NCBI GenBank assembly: GCA_049792815.1
Contig: JBARBG010000042.1
Location: 1 to 6,119 of the forward strand
Direction: 5' to 3'
DNA: 6,119 nucleotides
Source: DAIDKA01 sp049792815
GTDB lineage: Bacteria > Pseudomonadota > Gammaproteobacteria > Steroidobacterales > Steroidobacteraceae
In this document: in pieces, positions 1-6,119 of the stretch
Layout of the letters: the number at the start of each line of letters is the position of its first letter
How positions within the stretch are numbered: the stretch's first letter is position 1
The notes under the pieces: generated by a model
What the model saw: the letters and a program-made list of their open reading frames with translations, nothing else
What the model was told of the DNA's origin: nothing
Database searches by the model: none
Program-made: the position numbers and the translations under genes

Positions 1-1508
1 AATACGGCTACGACTTCGCCCGAGTGTTCATCGGCCTGTGCCACGGCCGCGGCCTCGACCACGCCCGGAATGGCGGCCACCACTGCTTCAACTTCATTAG
101 GATATACGTTGAAGCCCGAGACCAGGATCATGTCCTTCTTGCGGTCCTCAATGAATACATAGCCGCGCTCGTCCATGTGTCCGATGTCGCCGGTGCGCAG
201 CCATCCGTCGGGCAACATCACTATTGCGGTTTCGTCCGGGCGATTCCAGTAACCGCGCATCACCTGGGGGCCGCGCACGCACAGCTCGCCTGGCGAACCG
301 AGACTGACCTCGGCACCTGCCTCGTCTCGAATCGACACTTCGGTCGAAGCAATCGGCAGTCCGATTGAGCCGTTGAAGTCATTACCGGGAATATTGATGC
401 AGGCGCCGGGGGAGGTCTCGGTCAAACCCCACGCCTGCGTCAGCGGATTACCCGTCGTCGCCTTCCAGCGCTCGGCGACGGTTCCCTGCACGGCCATTCC
501 GCCGCCCAGCGTGATCTTCAAATGACTGAAATCGACGCTCGCGAAGCCCGAATTATGCAGCAGCGCGTTGAACAAGGTATTCACGCCGCTGAGATACGCG
601 AATGGGTAACGGCGCAGTTCGGCGATAAAGCCCTGAAGATCACGGGGATTCGTGATCAGGACATTGGTCCATCCCAGGCGCATGAACAACATGCAGTTCG
701 CCGTCAACGCGAAGATGTGATACAGCGGTATGGGGGTGATCAGGTACTGGGGCGAAGCGGCGGTATCGGGCAGGAAGGGCTCGACCCAGGCCGAGGCCTG
801 CAGAATATTGGCGCAGATGTTGCCGTGCGTGAGTACCGCACCCTTGGCCACTCCGGTCGTGCCGCCGGTGTATTGCAGAAAGGCGACGTCCTCGTGCGTG
901 AGATCGTAGTCTTTCAACACTAGATTGCGACCCACCTTCAGCACGGCGTTGAAGCTCAATGCCCCGGGCAGGCGCCAGGGCGGCACCTGCTTGCGTACGC
1001 GGCGCACGACGAAATCGACGATCGCGCCCTTCGGGAATCCGAGCCGTTCCCCGACGCTGGTCGTGATGACATGCCGCACCCCGGTGCGCGGCAGAACCGC
1101 CTCCAGCACGTGCGCGAAGTTCTCGAGCACCACGATGGCCACGCAACCGGCGTCCGTGAGCTGATGCTCAAGTTCGGGCGCGGTATAGAGTGGATTGGTG
1201 TTGACCACCGTCAGTCCGGCGCGCATGGCTCCGAACATCGCGATCGGATACTGCAGGACATTGGGCAGCATGATGGCAATGCGATCGCCGCGCTTCAGGC
1301 CCGCCGCATTTTGCAGCCAGGCCCCGAAATCCCTTGATTGCCGCTCGAGCTGGCCGTAGCTCAGCGACCTTTCCATCTGAACAAAAGCTGCGCGGTCGGG
1401 AAATTTCTGGAAACTCTGTTCAGCCATGTGCTTCAGCGAGCGCAGCGTGCCCGGATCGATGTCCGTGGCCATTCCGGGCAGATAGGACTTCAGCCAGATC
1501 CGTTCCAT
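1..1508 (-). CDS. fadD: Long-chain-fatty-acid-CoA ligase (FadD), C-terminus cut by window edge
   Basis: This cytoplasmic, membrane-associated enzyme activates free fatty acids with ATP and CoA to acyl-CoA, through an acyl-adenylate, for beta-oxidation or lipid synthesis. Reading leftwards from the ATG at 1508, the frame is open for 502 codons to the edge. Visible ANL-superfamily motifs are the P-loop YTGGTTGVAKGA (about residues 213-224), the adenine-binding/catalytic WGLTE (360-364), the ribose-binding TGD (439-441), and the hinge and FadD signature around RKKDMILVSGFNVYPNEVE (456-474). The N-terminus (MERIWLKSYLPG) is typical of proteobacterial FadD. E. coli FadD is 561 residues, so about 55-60 are missing here, including the C-terminal domain with the catalytic lysine. 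The start is supported by GAGG 8 nt upstream. The gene begins 2 bp after the tesA stop, so the two are almost certainly cotranscribed and probably translationally coupled. Paralogues of this family differ in chain length and substrate, so the exact acid used is not known. Confidence 0.95.
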   Translation of the reverse strand, partial: MERIWLKSYLPGMATDIDPGTLRSLKHMAEQSFQKFPDRAAFVQMERSLSYGQLERQSRDFGAWLQNAAGLKRGDRIAIMLPNVLQYPIAMFGAMRAGLTVVNTNPLYTAPELEHQLTDAGCVAIVVLENFAHVLEAVLPRTGVRHVITTSVGERLGFPKGAIVDFVVRRVRKQVPPWRLPGALSFNAVLKVGRNLVLKDYDLTHEDVAFLQYTGGTTGVAKGAVLTHGNICANILQASAWVEPFLPDTAASPQYLITPIPLYHIFALTANCMLFMRLGWTNVLITNPRDLQGFIAELRRYPFAYLSGVNTLFNALLHNSGFASVDFSHLKITLGGGMAVQGTVAERWKATTGNPLTQAWGLTETSPGACINIPGNDFNGSIGLPIASTEVSIRDEAGAEVSLGSPGELCVRGPQVMRGYWNRPDETAIVMLPDGWLRTGDIGHMDERGYVFIEDRKKDMILVSGFNVYPNEVEAVVAAIPGVVEAAAVAQADEHSGEVVAV

Positions 1509-1510
1509 GT

Positions 1511-2149
1511 TCAATGCCTCAGCAGCGGCAGCAGATAGGGCCATACCGTGTCGAGCACCCGCGGTTCACCGGTCGCCACCGGATGCAGGCCATCGGCCTG
1601 CATCAACGCCGGATCCAGGGCCACTCCTTCCAGAAGAAAGGGTACCCAGGGCACCTGCTGCTGCCGGGCCAGCTCGGAATACAGGTCGGCGAAGCCGTTC
1701 CCGTACCGGGGGCCATAGTTGGGTGGCAGCCGGATGCCGAGCAGCAGAACCTTGGCTCCCGAGGCCTTTGACAGGGCAATCATGTGTGCAAGGTTGTCGT
1801 GAACCGTCTGTAGAGGCAAGCCACGCAGGCCGTCATTGGCGCCCAACTCCAGCAGTACGATTGCCGGGTGGTGCGCGGCGAGCAGGTGAGGCAGTCTTTC
1901 CTGGCCGCCACTGCTGGTCTCGCCACTGACGCTGGCGTTGATGATTTGGTACCCGTACCCTTGACCGCGTAGCCTTTGTTGCAGCAGCGCGACCCAGCCT
2001 TGGTCGGGTTGCAGCCCGTACGCCGCACTCAGGCTGTCACCGAAACTGAGGATGATGCGATTTTGCGCGGCAGACGCGCCCTGGAGCCCGATGAGCAGCA
2101 GTGTCAGTGCGATAGCCCCGCAGCGCGCCAATACCGATAGCGTTCTCAA
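1511..2149 (-). CDS. tesA: Periplasmic SGNH-hydrolase acyl-CoA thioesterase I / lysophospholipase (TesA)
   Basis: This is a GDSL/SGNH esterase of the E. coli TesA family, which hydrolyses acyl-CoA, acyl-ACP analogues, lysophospholipids and small esters in the periplasm. Counting from the TTG at 2149, the protein has 212 residues (E. coli TesA has 208). Residues 1-27 form a signal peptide (Arg residues, hydrophobic stretch AIALTLLLIG, cleavage after GASA). The four SGNH blocks are all present: GDSLSAAYG with nucleophile Ser39; NASVSGETS with oxyanion Gly76; ELGANDGLRG with Asn105; and DGLHP with Asp186 and His189. No ATG fits the expected signal peptide. TTG at 2149 is preferred because GAGG lies 9 nt upstream. 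GTG at 2164, TTG at 2131 and ATG at 2200 are in-frame alternatives. All of these starts place the 5' end inside the divergent ybbA. The gene is followed after 2 bp by fadD. In E. coli tesA also sits divergently beside ybbA-ybbP, and I recall reports that TesA associates with YbbAP. The substrate here is not shown by the sequence. Confidence 0.92.
   Translation of the reverse strand: MRTLSVLARCGAIALTLLLIGLQGASAAQNRIILSFGDSLSAAYGLQPDQGWVALLQQRLRGQGYGYQIINASVSGETSSGGQERLPHLLAAHHPAIVLLELGANDGLRGLPLQTVHDNLAHMIALSKASGAKVLLLGIRLPPNYGPRYGNGFADLYSELARQQQVPWVPFLLEGVALDPALMQADGLHPVATGEPRVLDTVWPYLLPLLRH
1517..1520 (-). promoter_or_regulatory. Ribosome binding site of fadD, inside the end of tesA
   Basis: GAGG on the minus strand lies 8 nt before the fadD ATG and within the last codons of tesA. 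Ribosomes finishing tesA would stop directly over the fadD start (TGAACATG), which suggests translational coupling. It fixes the fadD start at 1508. Confidence 0.7.
2083..2086 (+). promoter_or_regulatory. Probable ribosome binding site of ybbA
   Basis: GGAG lies 4 nt before the ATG at 2091, which is rather close. It is still better placed than the GAGG that directly abuts the upstream in-frame ATG at 2052. It lies antisense within the tesA signal-peptide region. Confidence 0.4.
2091..2149. other. Head-to-head overlap of the tesA and ybbA 5' ends
   Basis: With the preferred starts, 59 bp encode the first 19-20 residues of both proteins on opposite strands. ybbA has no ATG, GTG or TTG in frame between 2091 and the core ABC fold. 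tesA has no usual start codon downstream of the TTG at 2131 that would keep a signal peptide. At least 41 bp (2091-2131) must therefore be shared if standard starts are used. No free intergenic space exists for promoters, and I could not identify a convincing -35/-10 pair on either strand here. Confidence 0.65.
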
Positions 2150-2804
2150 GGTCGTAAACCTCACCAAGCAGGTCAGCAGCCCGGAAGGACCGCTCGCCAT
2201 TGTGCACGATGTCTCCTTCGACATCGCCAAAGGTGAGACAGTTGCGATTACCGGCGCCTCCGGCGCCGGCAAATCGACACTGCTGGCGATGCTTGCCGGA
2301 CTCGATCTGCCCACCTCCGGGCACCTGTGGCTGGACGGCCAGGACCTCACGGCCCTGAGCGAAGACGGGCGGGCACGATTGCGCGCGCAGCGGGTCGGCT
2401 TCGTGTTCCAGTCCTTCCACCTGATTCCCTCGCTGACAGCGCTGGAAAACGTACTCTTGCCGCTGGAGCTGGCGCAGCGTGCCAACGCCCAGCGCCAGGC
2501 GCGCGAGGTCCTGGAGCGGGTCGGACTCACGCCGCGCGTTGACCACTACCCGCGACAGCTCTCCGGTGGCGAACAGCAGCGGGTGGCGCTGGCGCGCGCC
2601 TTTGTGATCGGACCTGCCGTGCTGTTTGCCGACGAACCCACGGGCAATCTGGATGCCAATACCGGGCAGCGCATCATCGAACTGATGTTCGAGATGAACC
2701 GGATGGCGCGCACCACCCTGGTCCTGGTCACGCACGAGCAGGACCTGGCACAGCGTTGCGATCGGATTCTGCACATGCACGCCGGCCGCCTGGTTACGAC
2801 CTGA
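2091..2804 (+). CDS. ybbA: ABC transporter ATP-binding protein YbbA
   Basis: This is the cytoplasmic ATPase subunit, acting as a dimer, that drives the YbbP permease. It belongs to the MacB/LolD/FtsE group, in which ATP hydrolysis moves a periplasmic domain rather than pumping through a channel. The protein has 237 residues (E. coli YbbA has 228). Every ABC motif is intact: Walker A GASGAGKST (55-63), Q-loop Gln107 in VFQSFHL, signature LSGGEQQR (157-164), Walker B VLFADEP with catalytic Glu182, D-loop GNLD (185-188) and H-loop His215. The SFHLIPSLTALENVLLP stretch is typical of the LolD/YbbA group. The start at 2091 is chosen over the ATG at 2052 because of GGAG spacing. The 5' end overlaps divergent tesA. 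The stop overlaps the ybbP start (TGATG), so the two are cotranslated. The assignment to YbbA rather than LolD or MacB rests on the ten-segment permease downstream and on tesA next door. Confidence 0.95.
   Translation: MSSSVSAIAPQRANTDSVLKVVNLTKQVSSPEGPLAIVHDVSFDIAKGETVAITGASGAGKSTLLAMLAGLDLPTSGHLWLDGQDLTALSEDGRARLRAQRVGFVFQSFHLIPSLTALENVLLPLELAQRANAQRQAREVLERVGLTPRVDHYPRQLSGGEQQRVALARAFVIGPAVLFADEPTGNLDANTGQRIIELMFEMNRMARTTLVLVTHEQDLAQRCDRILHMHAGRLVTT
2159..2162 (-). promoter_or_regulatory. Probable ribosome binding site deciding the TTG start of tesA
   Basis: GAGG on the minus strand lies 9 nt before the TTG at 2149. No comparable purine run precedes the competing GTG at 2164. AAGGAG does precede the ATG at 2200, but at 12 nt, and that start would add an unusual non-hydrophobic leader to the signal peptide. 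The site is itself inside the ybbA coding region. Confidence 0.45.
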
Positions 2805-5296
2805 TGCACGCGCTGCGATTGGCACTGCGTACCCTGGTGCGCGAATGGCGCTCCGGGGAACTGGGGGTGCTGCTGCTGGCGCTGACCACGGCGGTCGCAG
2901 CACTGACCGGTGTGGGGTTTCTGGTGGGCCGCATCGACACGGCGGTTCGCGAACAGGCCACACAGGTGCTGGCGGCCGATGTGCGCATCTCCTCAACGCA
3001 GCCCCTCCCAGACAGCTGGTTCAGCACCGCCGCGCAGCGCGGCGTCCACTCGGCACGCATCCAGACGCTGCTGAGCGTCGTGTTTCGCGGTGACGAGAGC
3101 CAGCTGGCCAACGTTGAGGCGGTATCGGACGGCTATCCGTTGCGCGGCACGCTGCTGGTGGCCGAGCAGCCCTTCGCAGACGGCGCTGCGACCCAGAAAA
3201 TTCCGGCTCCCGGGGAGGTCTGGCCAAGCTCCAAGCTCATCGCGACACTGGGCGGTGGCATCGGCACCAAGCTGGCCATCGGTGCGGCGACATTGACGGT
3301 AACCCGGATCCTGATCGCCCGCCCGGATCAGGGCGCAAACCTGTCGGATCTCGCGCCAAGCCTGATCATGAGTCTCAAGGATTTGCCGGCCACCCAGCTG
3401 ATTCAGCCGGGCAGCCGCGTCAGCTACTCGGGTCTGTTTGCGGCCGACCCAGCCGTCATCAGGGCTTTTCGTCCCTGGTTGGAGGCGCAGATAAGGCCTG
3501 CGGACCGCATGCGCGACGTCAGCGATGCGAGCCCGCAACTCGAGAGTGCGGTGGACCGCGCCGGGCGTTTCCTGACACTCGCGAGCCTGGTGAGCGTACT
3601 GCTGTGCTCGATCGCGGTGGCGATGTCGGCGCGGCAATACGTGCGGCGTCACCTGGATGCGGTCGCGCTGCTCAAGACCCTCGGGGCGACCCGCGCCTTC
3701 ACCCTCGGTGTCAGCCTGCTGCAGCTGGTGATCGTGGCGCTCGTGGCCTCAGTCCTCGGATCCGCGATTGGATTCCTGGCACAGGAGTGGCTGTTACGCG
3801 CGGTGCGCGATTTGCTGGGGACGGCCGTCCTGCCGCCCGCCAACCTCGCGCCCCTTGGCATGGGGGTGAGCGCGGCGCTGGCGGTACTGGCGGGGTTCGC
3901 GCTGCCACCGCTGCTGCAGCTGGCCCGGGTGCCGCCGCTGCGGGTGCTGCGTCGCGATGTCGGGCCGCCTCCGCCCCTGGTGATCCTGGCATTCGGTCCA
4001 GCGGTCGTAGTGGTCATCGGCCTGGTCTGGTGGGCCGTGCGCGATATGCGACTGGCGCTGCAGTTCCTCTTCGGCCTGGCGATGTTCCTGGCGGTGCTGG
4101 CGGCCGCGGGCTACGCGCTGGTAACGCTGTGTGGACGGCTGCGCGGCCGGGTTGGCGTGGCCTGGCGCTACGGCATCGCCAATCTCAATCGGCGCCGCGC
4201 CGACAGCATGGTGCAGATCGCGGCCTTTGGTGCCGGCCTGATGGTGCTACTGGTTCTGGGGGTGGTGCGCGACGATCTCGAGGGCGACTGGCGGCGCAGC
4301 CTGCCGGCGGATGCACCCAATTATTTCTTCGTGAACATTCCACCCGCCGACAGCAACGCCTTCCGACAGTTCATCGAGCAGCGCGGCGCGCGGCTGTCGC
4401 GGATGCTGCCGATGCTGCGCGGCCGGCTGACGGGGATCAATGGCCAGGACGTACAGGCCATGCGCTTCCGAAACCGTGACGGCCGCGGTTTTTCCGGCCG
4501 CGAGCAGAATGTCACCTGGGCCAGCACCCTGGGCGATGACAATGAAATCGTTGCGGGCAGCTGGTGGCCTGCCGACTATCACGGCGCGCCGGAGGTCTCG
4601 CTCGCCGTCGAAATGCAGCAATCCCTGGGCGTCGGAGTCGGGGACAAGGTCAGCTTTGACATCGGGGGCGAGCCGTTCGAGGCTACTGTAGCGAGTGTCC
4701 GCAAGGTGAAGTGGGACAGCTTTCAACCGAACTTCTTCGTGATGTTCTCGCCCGGTGTTCTGGATGCGGTGGCTGGAACCTATTTGACGAGCGCTTACTT
4801 TCATCCAAGCGATCCGCATGTCATGGCACAGCTGGCGCGGCGTTTCCCCAGCGTTTCGATCTTCAATGTCGATGATCTGCTCGCCCAGGTCCGCGGCATC
4901 GTTGACAAGGCGATACTGGCAGTGCAGAGCGTGTTCGCTTTCACGCTCTTCGCTGGCCTCGTGGTACTGCTGGCGGCGGTTCAGTCCAGTCGCGAAGAGC
5001 GGCGCTTTGAAAGTGCCATGCTGCGCACTCTGGGCGCGCGTGGTGCGACCGTGTGGCAGGGGGTCATGGCTGAGTTCGTCGCGCTCGGCCTGCTCGCAGG
5101 CTCCCTCGCCGTCGCTGGCGCCGCGCTCGCCGGAGCGTTCGTGGCGACACGCGTATTGCAGGTGCCCTATGAGTTTGATCCCTGGCTGCCCCTGGTGGGG
5201 ATCGGCGGCGGCGCGCTGCTCGTGTGCCTGAGCGGGTGGCTGGCGACGCGCAGTGTCATCTCGCAGCCTCCCATACTGACGCTGCGGGGCGACTAA
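2804..5296 (+). CDS. ybbP: FtsX-type ABC transporter permease YbbP
   Basis: This is the inner-membrane permease subunit of the YbbAP type VII ABC complex, with 830 residues (E. coli YbbP has 804). About ten hydrophobic segments are visible, near residues 19-42, 257-276, 300-325, 349-372, 391-412, 418-441, 468-488, 704-725, 755-780 and 793-814. Two large periplasmic domains fall between segments 1 and 2 (about 43-255) and 7 and 8 (about 490-700). Two FtsX repeats each carry the conserved cytoplasmic coupling stretch: LDAVALLKTLGATRAF (about 284-299) and RFESAMLRTLGARGA (about 734-748). The start is the ATG whose A is the last base of the ybbA stop. An in-frame ATG at 2756 would add 16 residues translated from ybbA sequence and is not credible. 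No strong Shine-Dalgarno is seen, which fits translational coupling. By family knowledge it probably moves or extracts hydrophobic molecules for the periplasmic partner TesA. The substrate is inferred, not shown. Confidence 0.94.
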   Translation: MHALRLALRTLVREWRSGELGVLLLALTTAVAALTGVGFLVGRIDTAVREQATQVLAADVRISSTQPLPDSWFSTAAQRGVHSARIQTLLSVVFRGDESQLANVEAVSDGYPLRGTLLVAEQPFADGAATQKIPAPGEVWPSSKLIATLGGGIGTKLAIGAATLTVTRILIARPDQGANLSDLAPSLIMSLKDLPATQLIQPGSRVSYSGLFAADPAVIRAFRPWLEAQIRPADRMRDVSDASPQLESAVDRAGRFLTLASLVSVLLCSIAVAMSARQYVRRHLDAVALLKTLGATRAFTLGVSLLQLVIVALVASVLGSAIGFLAQEWLLRAVRDLLGTAVLPPANLAPLGMGVSAALAVLAGFALPPLLQLARVPPLRVLRRDVGPPPPLVILAFGPAVVVVIGLVWWAVRDMRLALQFLFGLAMFLAVLAAAGYALVTLCGRLRGRVGVAWRYGIANLNRRRADSMVQIAAFGAGLMVLLVLGVVRDDLEGDWRRSLPADAPNYFFVNIPPADSNAFRQFIEQRGARLSRMLPMLRGRLTGINGQDVQAMRFRNRDGRGFSGREQNVTWASTLGDDNEIVAGSWWPADYHGAPEVSLAVEMQQSLGVGVGDKVSFDIGGEPFEATVASVRKVKWDSFQPNFFVMFSPGVLDAVAGTYLTSAYFHPSDPHVMAQLARRFPSVSIFNVDDLLAQVRGIVDKAILAVQSVFAFTLFAGLVVLLAAVQSSREERRFESAMLRTLGARGATVWQGVMAEFVALGLLAGSLAVAGAALAGAFVATRVLQVPYEFDPWLPLVGIGGGALLVCLSGWLATRSVISQPPILTLRGD

Positions 5297-5305
5297 GCGG
5301 CCCTC

Positions 5306-6037
5306 TCAATGTTTGATGTCGAGCGCGGCCCAGGAATCCGGCTGCGGATCGCCGCGCCAGTCCAGCCCTTCGATGGTCATCGGGTAGGTGCCGGCGCCAA
5401 GCGCTGAGGTGTTCAGCGACAAGCCCAGTGCACCATTCGAATCCTTGATCAGATTGTTGAGCACTTCGACACGACCCTCGTTCTGGCGGTCGATGGTCAC
5501 GCGAAACGCTCTGAAGTCTGAATGGGTCATATCAATCTTGATATTGACCAGCTGCGCCGCGGAACCGCCGATGATGGTGGCGATAGCCGCATTCGGCCCG
5601 GCGTGCGTGGGCTGAATATTGACGCTGCTGGTTGCGGTTGCCGCGTCGATGGGCTGGTCGGCGACCAGCTGCTGCAGGGCGGTGACCTTGCGAGTTTTGT
5701 CGGCCAGCTGATGGTTGAGCATCAGAATCGCGATCCCAAGCACCAGCACCAGGCCCGAGAGCGCGGCGGGTAGATAGGGTCGTTCCCAGAACTGCTTCGG
5801 CTTCTCCTGCCAGGGTTCCGGCTTGCCACTGGCATCCAGCAATCGCAATGCCGTATGGACCCGCTCGGGCAGGCCGATCTCGTCCAGGATCTCGGGATTC
5901 TCGCGGCAGAACTGCTCAAACACCGTCGCGCCGCGCACCGGCAGGCCGCCTGACAGATACAGTTCAACAATCCGGTTGCGGGCAATGAATTCCCGGTCCA
6001 TGACCGCCGGCACGGCTACGGATTCGGGATTGGGCAT
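5306..6037 (-). CDS. Unrecognised single-pass membrane protein with anti-sigma-factor-like layout
   Basis: I do not recognise a named family. From the ATG at 6037 the protein has 243 residues. The acidic and basic cytoplasmic part (about 13-75, with IVELYLSGGLP and a following FEQFCRENPEILDEIGLP) resembles the small helical N-terminal domain of zinc-free anti-sigma factors. It has no HxxxCxxC zinc motif. One transmembrane segment follows (about 88-108, PYLPAALSGLVLVLGIAILML), then a short predicted coiled coil (about 108-127). Last comes an extracytoplasmic, probably beta-sandwich, domain (about 135-243) whose end (NTSALGAGTYPMTIEGLDW) has the LxxGxYxxxIxG pattern of such domains. The start is uncertain. 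No Shine-Dalgarno precedes the ATG at 6037, another ATG lies at 6001, and the frame is open upstream to the window edge. The gene converges on ybbP with a 9 bp gap and is probably unrelated to it. An anti-sigma role is only an inference from layout; a sigma-factor gene upstream would support it. Confidence 0.75.
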   Translation of the reverse strand: MPNPESVAVPAVMDREFIARNRIVELYLSGGLPVRGATVFEQFCRENPEILDEIGLPERVHTALRLLDASGKPEPWQEKPKQFWERPYLPAALSGLVLVLGIAILMLNHQLADKTRKVTALQQLVADQPIDAATATSSVNIQPTHAGPNAAIATIIGGSAAQLVNIKIDMTHSDFRAFRVTIDRQNEGRVEVLNNLIKDSNGALGLSLNTSALGAGTYPMTIEGLDWRGDPQPDSWAALDIKH

Positions 6038-6119
6038 CTTTTTGGCCGCTGCCGGTGCCGCCGCGCGAGCCGGCGTAGCCGGCGCGAGAGCCCTGGGCGG
6101 TGGTGGCGCGGCCGCAGGC
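6038..6119 (-). other. Ala/Pro-rich in-frame extension upstream of the membrane-protein gene
   Basis: Reading on the minus strand in the frame of the gene at 5306-6037, these 82 bases contain no stop. They encode an almost pure Ala/Pro stretch with a PPPP run, ending in AAAKKM. This could be a low-complexity linker, making the ATG at 6037 internal and the protein N-terminally longer. It could instead be the leader or the end of another gene. The other two minus-strand frames are also stop-free here, so open frame alone is weak evidence. Confidence 0.4.

Noticed and set aside
640..1146. A 168-codon minus-strand open frame within fadD.
   Set aside because: It is an alternative frame on the same strand as fadD. 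The fadD frame contains the P-loop and other ANL motifs across the same bases.
1832..1861. TesA block III reads GAND where E. coli has GGND, considered as a possible active-site change.
   Set aside because: The catalytic Asn and following Asp-Gly are kept, and Ala at this place is, to my knowledge, common in related esterases.
2150..2530. The tesA frame stays open far upstream on the minus strand, giving a possible 339-residue protein.
   Set aside because: The extra N-terminal part is antisense to ybbA, is Arg/Ser-rich with no family likeness, and would bury the clear signal peptide in mid-protein.
2037..2996. A 319-codon minus-strand open frame antisense to ybbA and early ybbP.
   Set aside because: It has Arg/Pro-rich composition typical of shadow frames in GC-rich DNA, and it lies wholly opposite well-supported genes with intact motifs.
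3604..4479. A 291-codon plus-strand open frame inside ybbP.
   Set aside because: It is an alternative frame of ybbP with Gly/Ala/Arg-rich low-complexity translation. The ybbP frame carries the conserved FtsX segments throughout this interval.
5297..5331. GCGGCCC occurring twice around the ybbP stop, considered as a terminator stem.
   Set aside because: The copies are direct, not inverted, so they do not form a hairpin. The second copy lies in the coding sequence of the opposing gene.
6069..6083. A small inverted repeat, GCCGGC with a 3-base loop, considered as a terminator or operator.
   Set aside because: GCCGGC is self-complementary and common in GC-rich DNA. No T-run follows, and the stem is explained by Ala/Pro/Gly codons.

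Overview
The window is GC-rich and densely coding. It carries four readable genes and looks like a proteobacterial chromosome, most likely Gammaproteobacteria. That placement rests on the tesA / ybbA-ybbP divergent arrangement known from E. coli and relatives, on a FadD-type acyl-CoA ligase with the classical motifs, and on strongly GC-biased third codon positions. Assignment below class level is not possible from the sequence alone.

Layout: on the minus strand, reading leftwards from about 2149, are tesA (periplasmic SGNH thioesterase/esterase, 1511-2149) and then fadD (long-chain acyl-CoA synthetase, 1508 down to the left edge). Only 2 bp separate them, and the fadD Shine-Dalgarno sequence lies inside the end of tesA. 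The last 55-60 codons of fadD lie outside the window. On the plus strand, starting inside the 5' end of tesA, are ybbA (ABC ATPase, 2091-2804) and ybbP (FtsX-type permease, 2804-5296), joined by a TGATG stop/start overlap. Convergent to ybbP, with a 9 bp gap, is an unrecognised minus-strand gene (5306-6037, perhaps extending past the right edge). It encodes a single-pass membrane protein whose architecture resembles an anti-sigma factor.

How the genes may work together: YbbA and YbbP form a type VII (MacB/LolCDE-like, mechanotransmission) ABC complex at the inner membrane. TesA is the partner hydrolase on the periplasmic side. FadD is the cytoplasmic enzyme that would activate fatty acids released by such hydrolysis. 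A lipid extraction, hydrolysis and re-activation route is therefore a reasonable inference. The tight tesA-fadD coupling is the main contextual support for it.

The most unusual structural point is that tesA and ybbA overlap head-to-head at their 5' ends. Each gene's promoter and leader must then lie inside the other's coding sequence. Apart from this and the unknown membrane protein, the window is ordinary core genome. I saw no RNA genes, mobile elements, CRISPR arrays or convincing terminators. There is no gene-free stretch longer than 300 bases.
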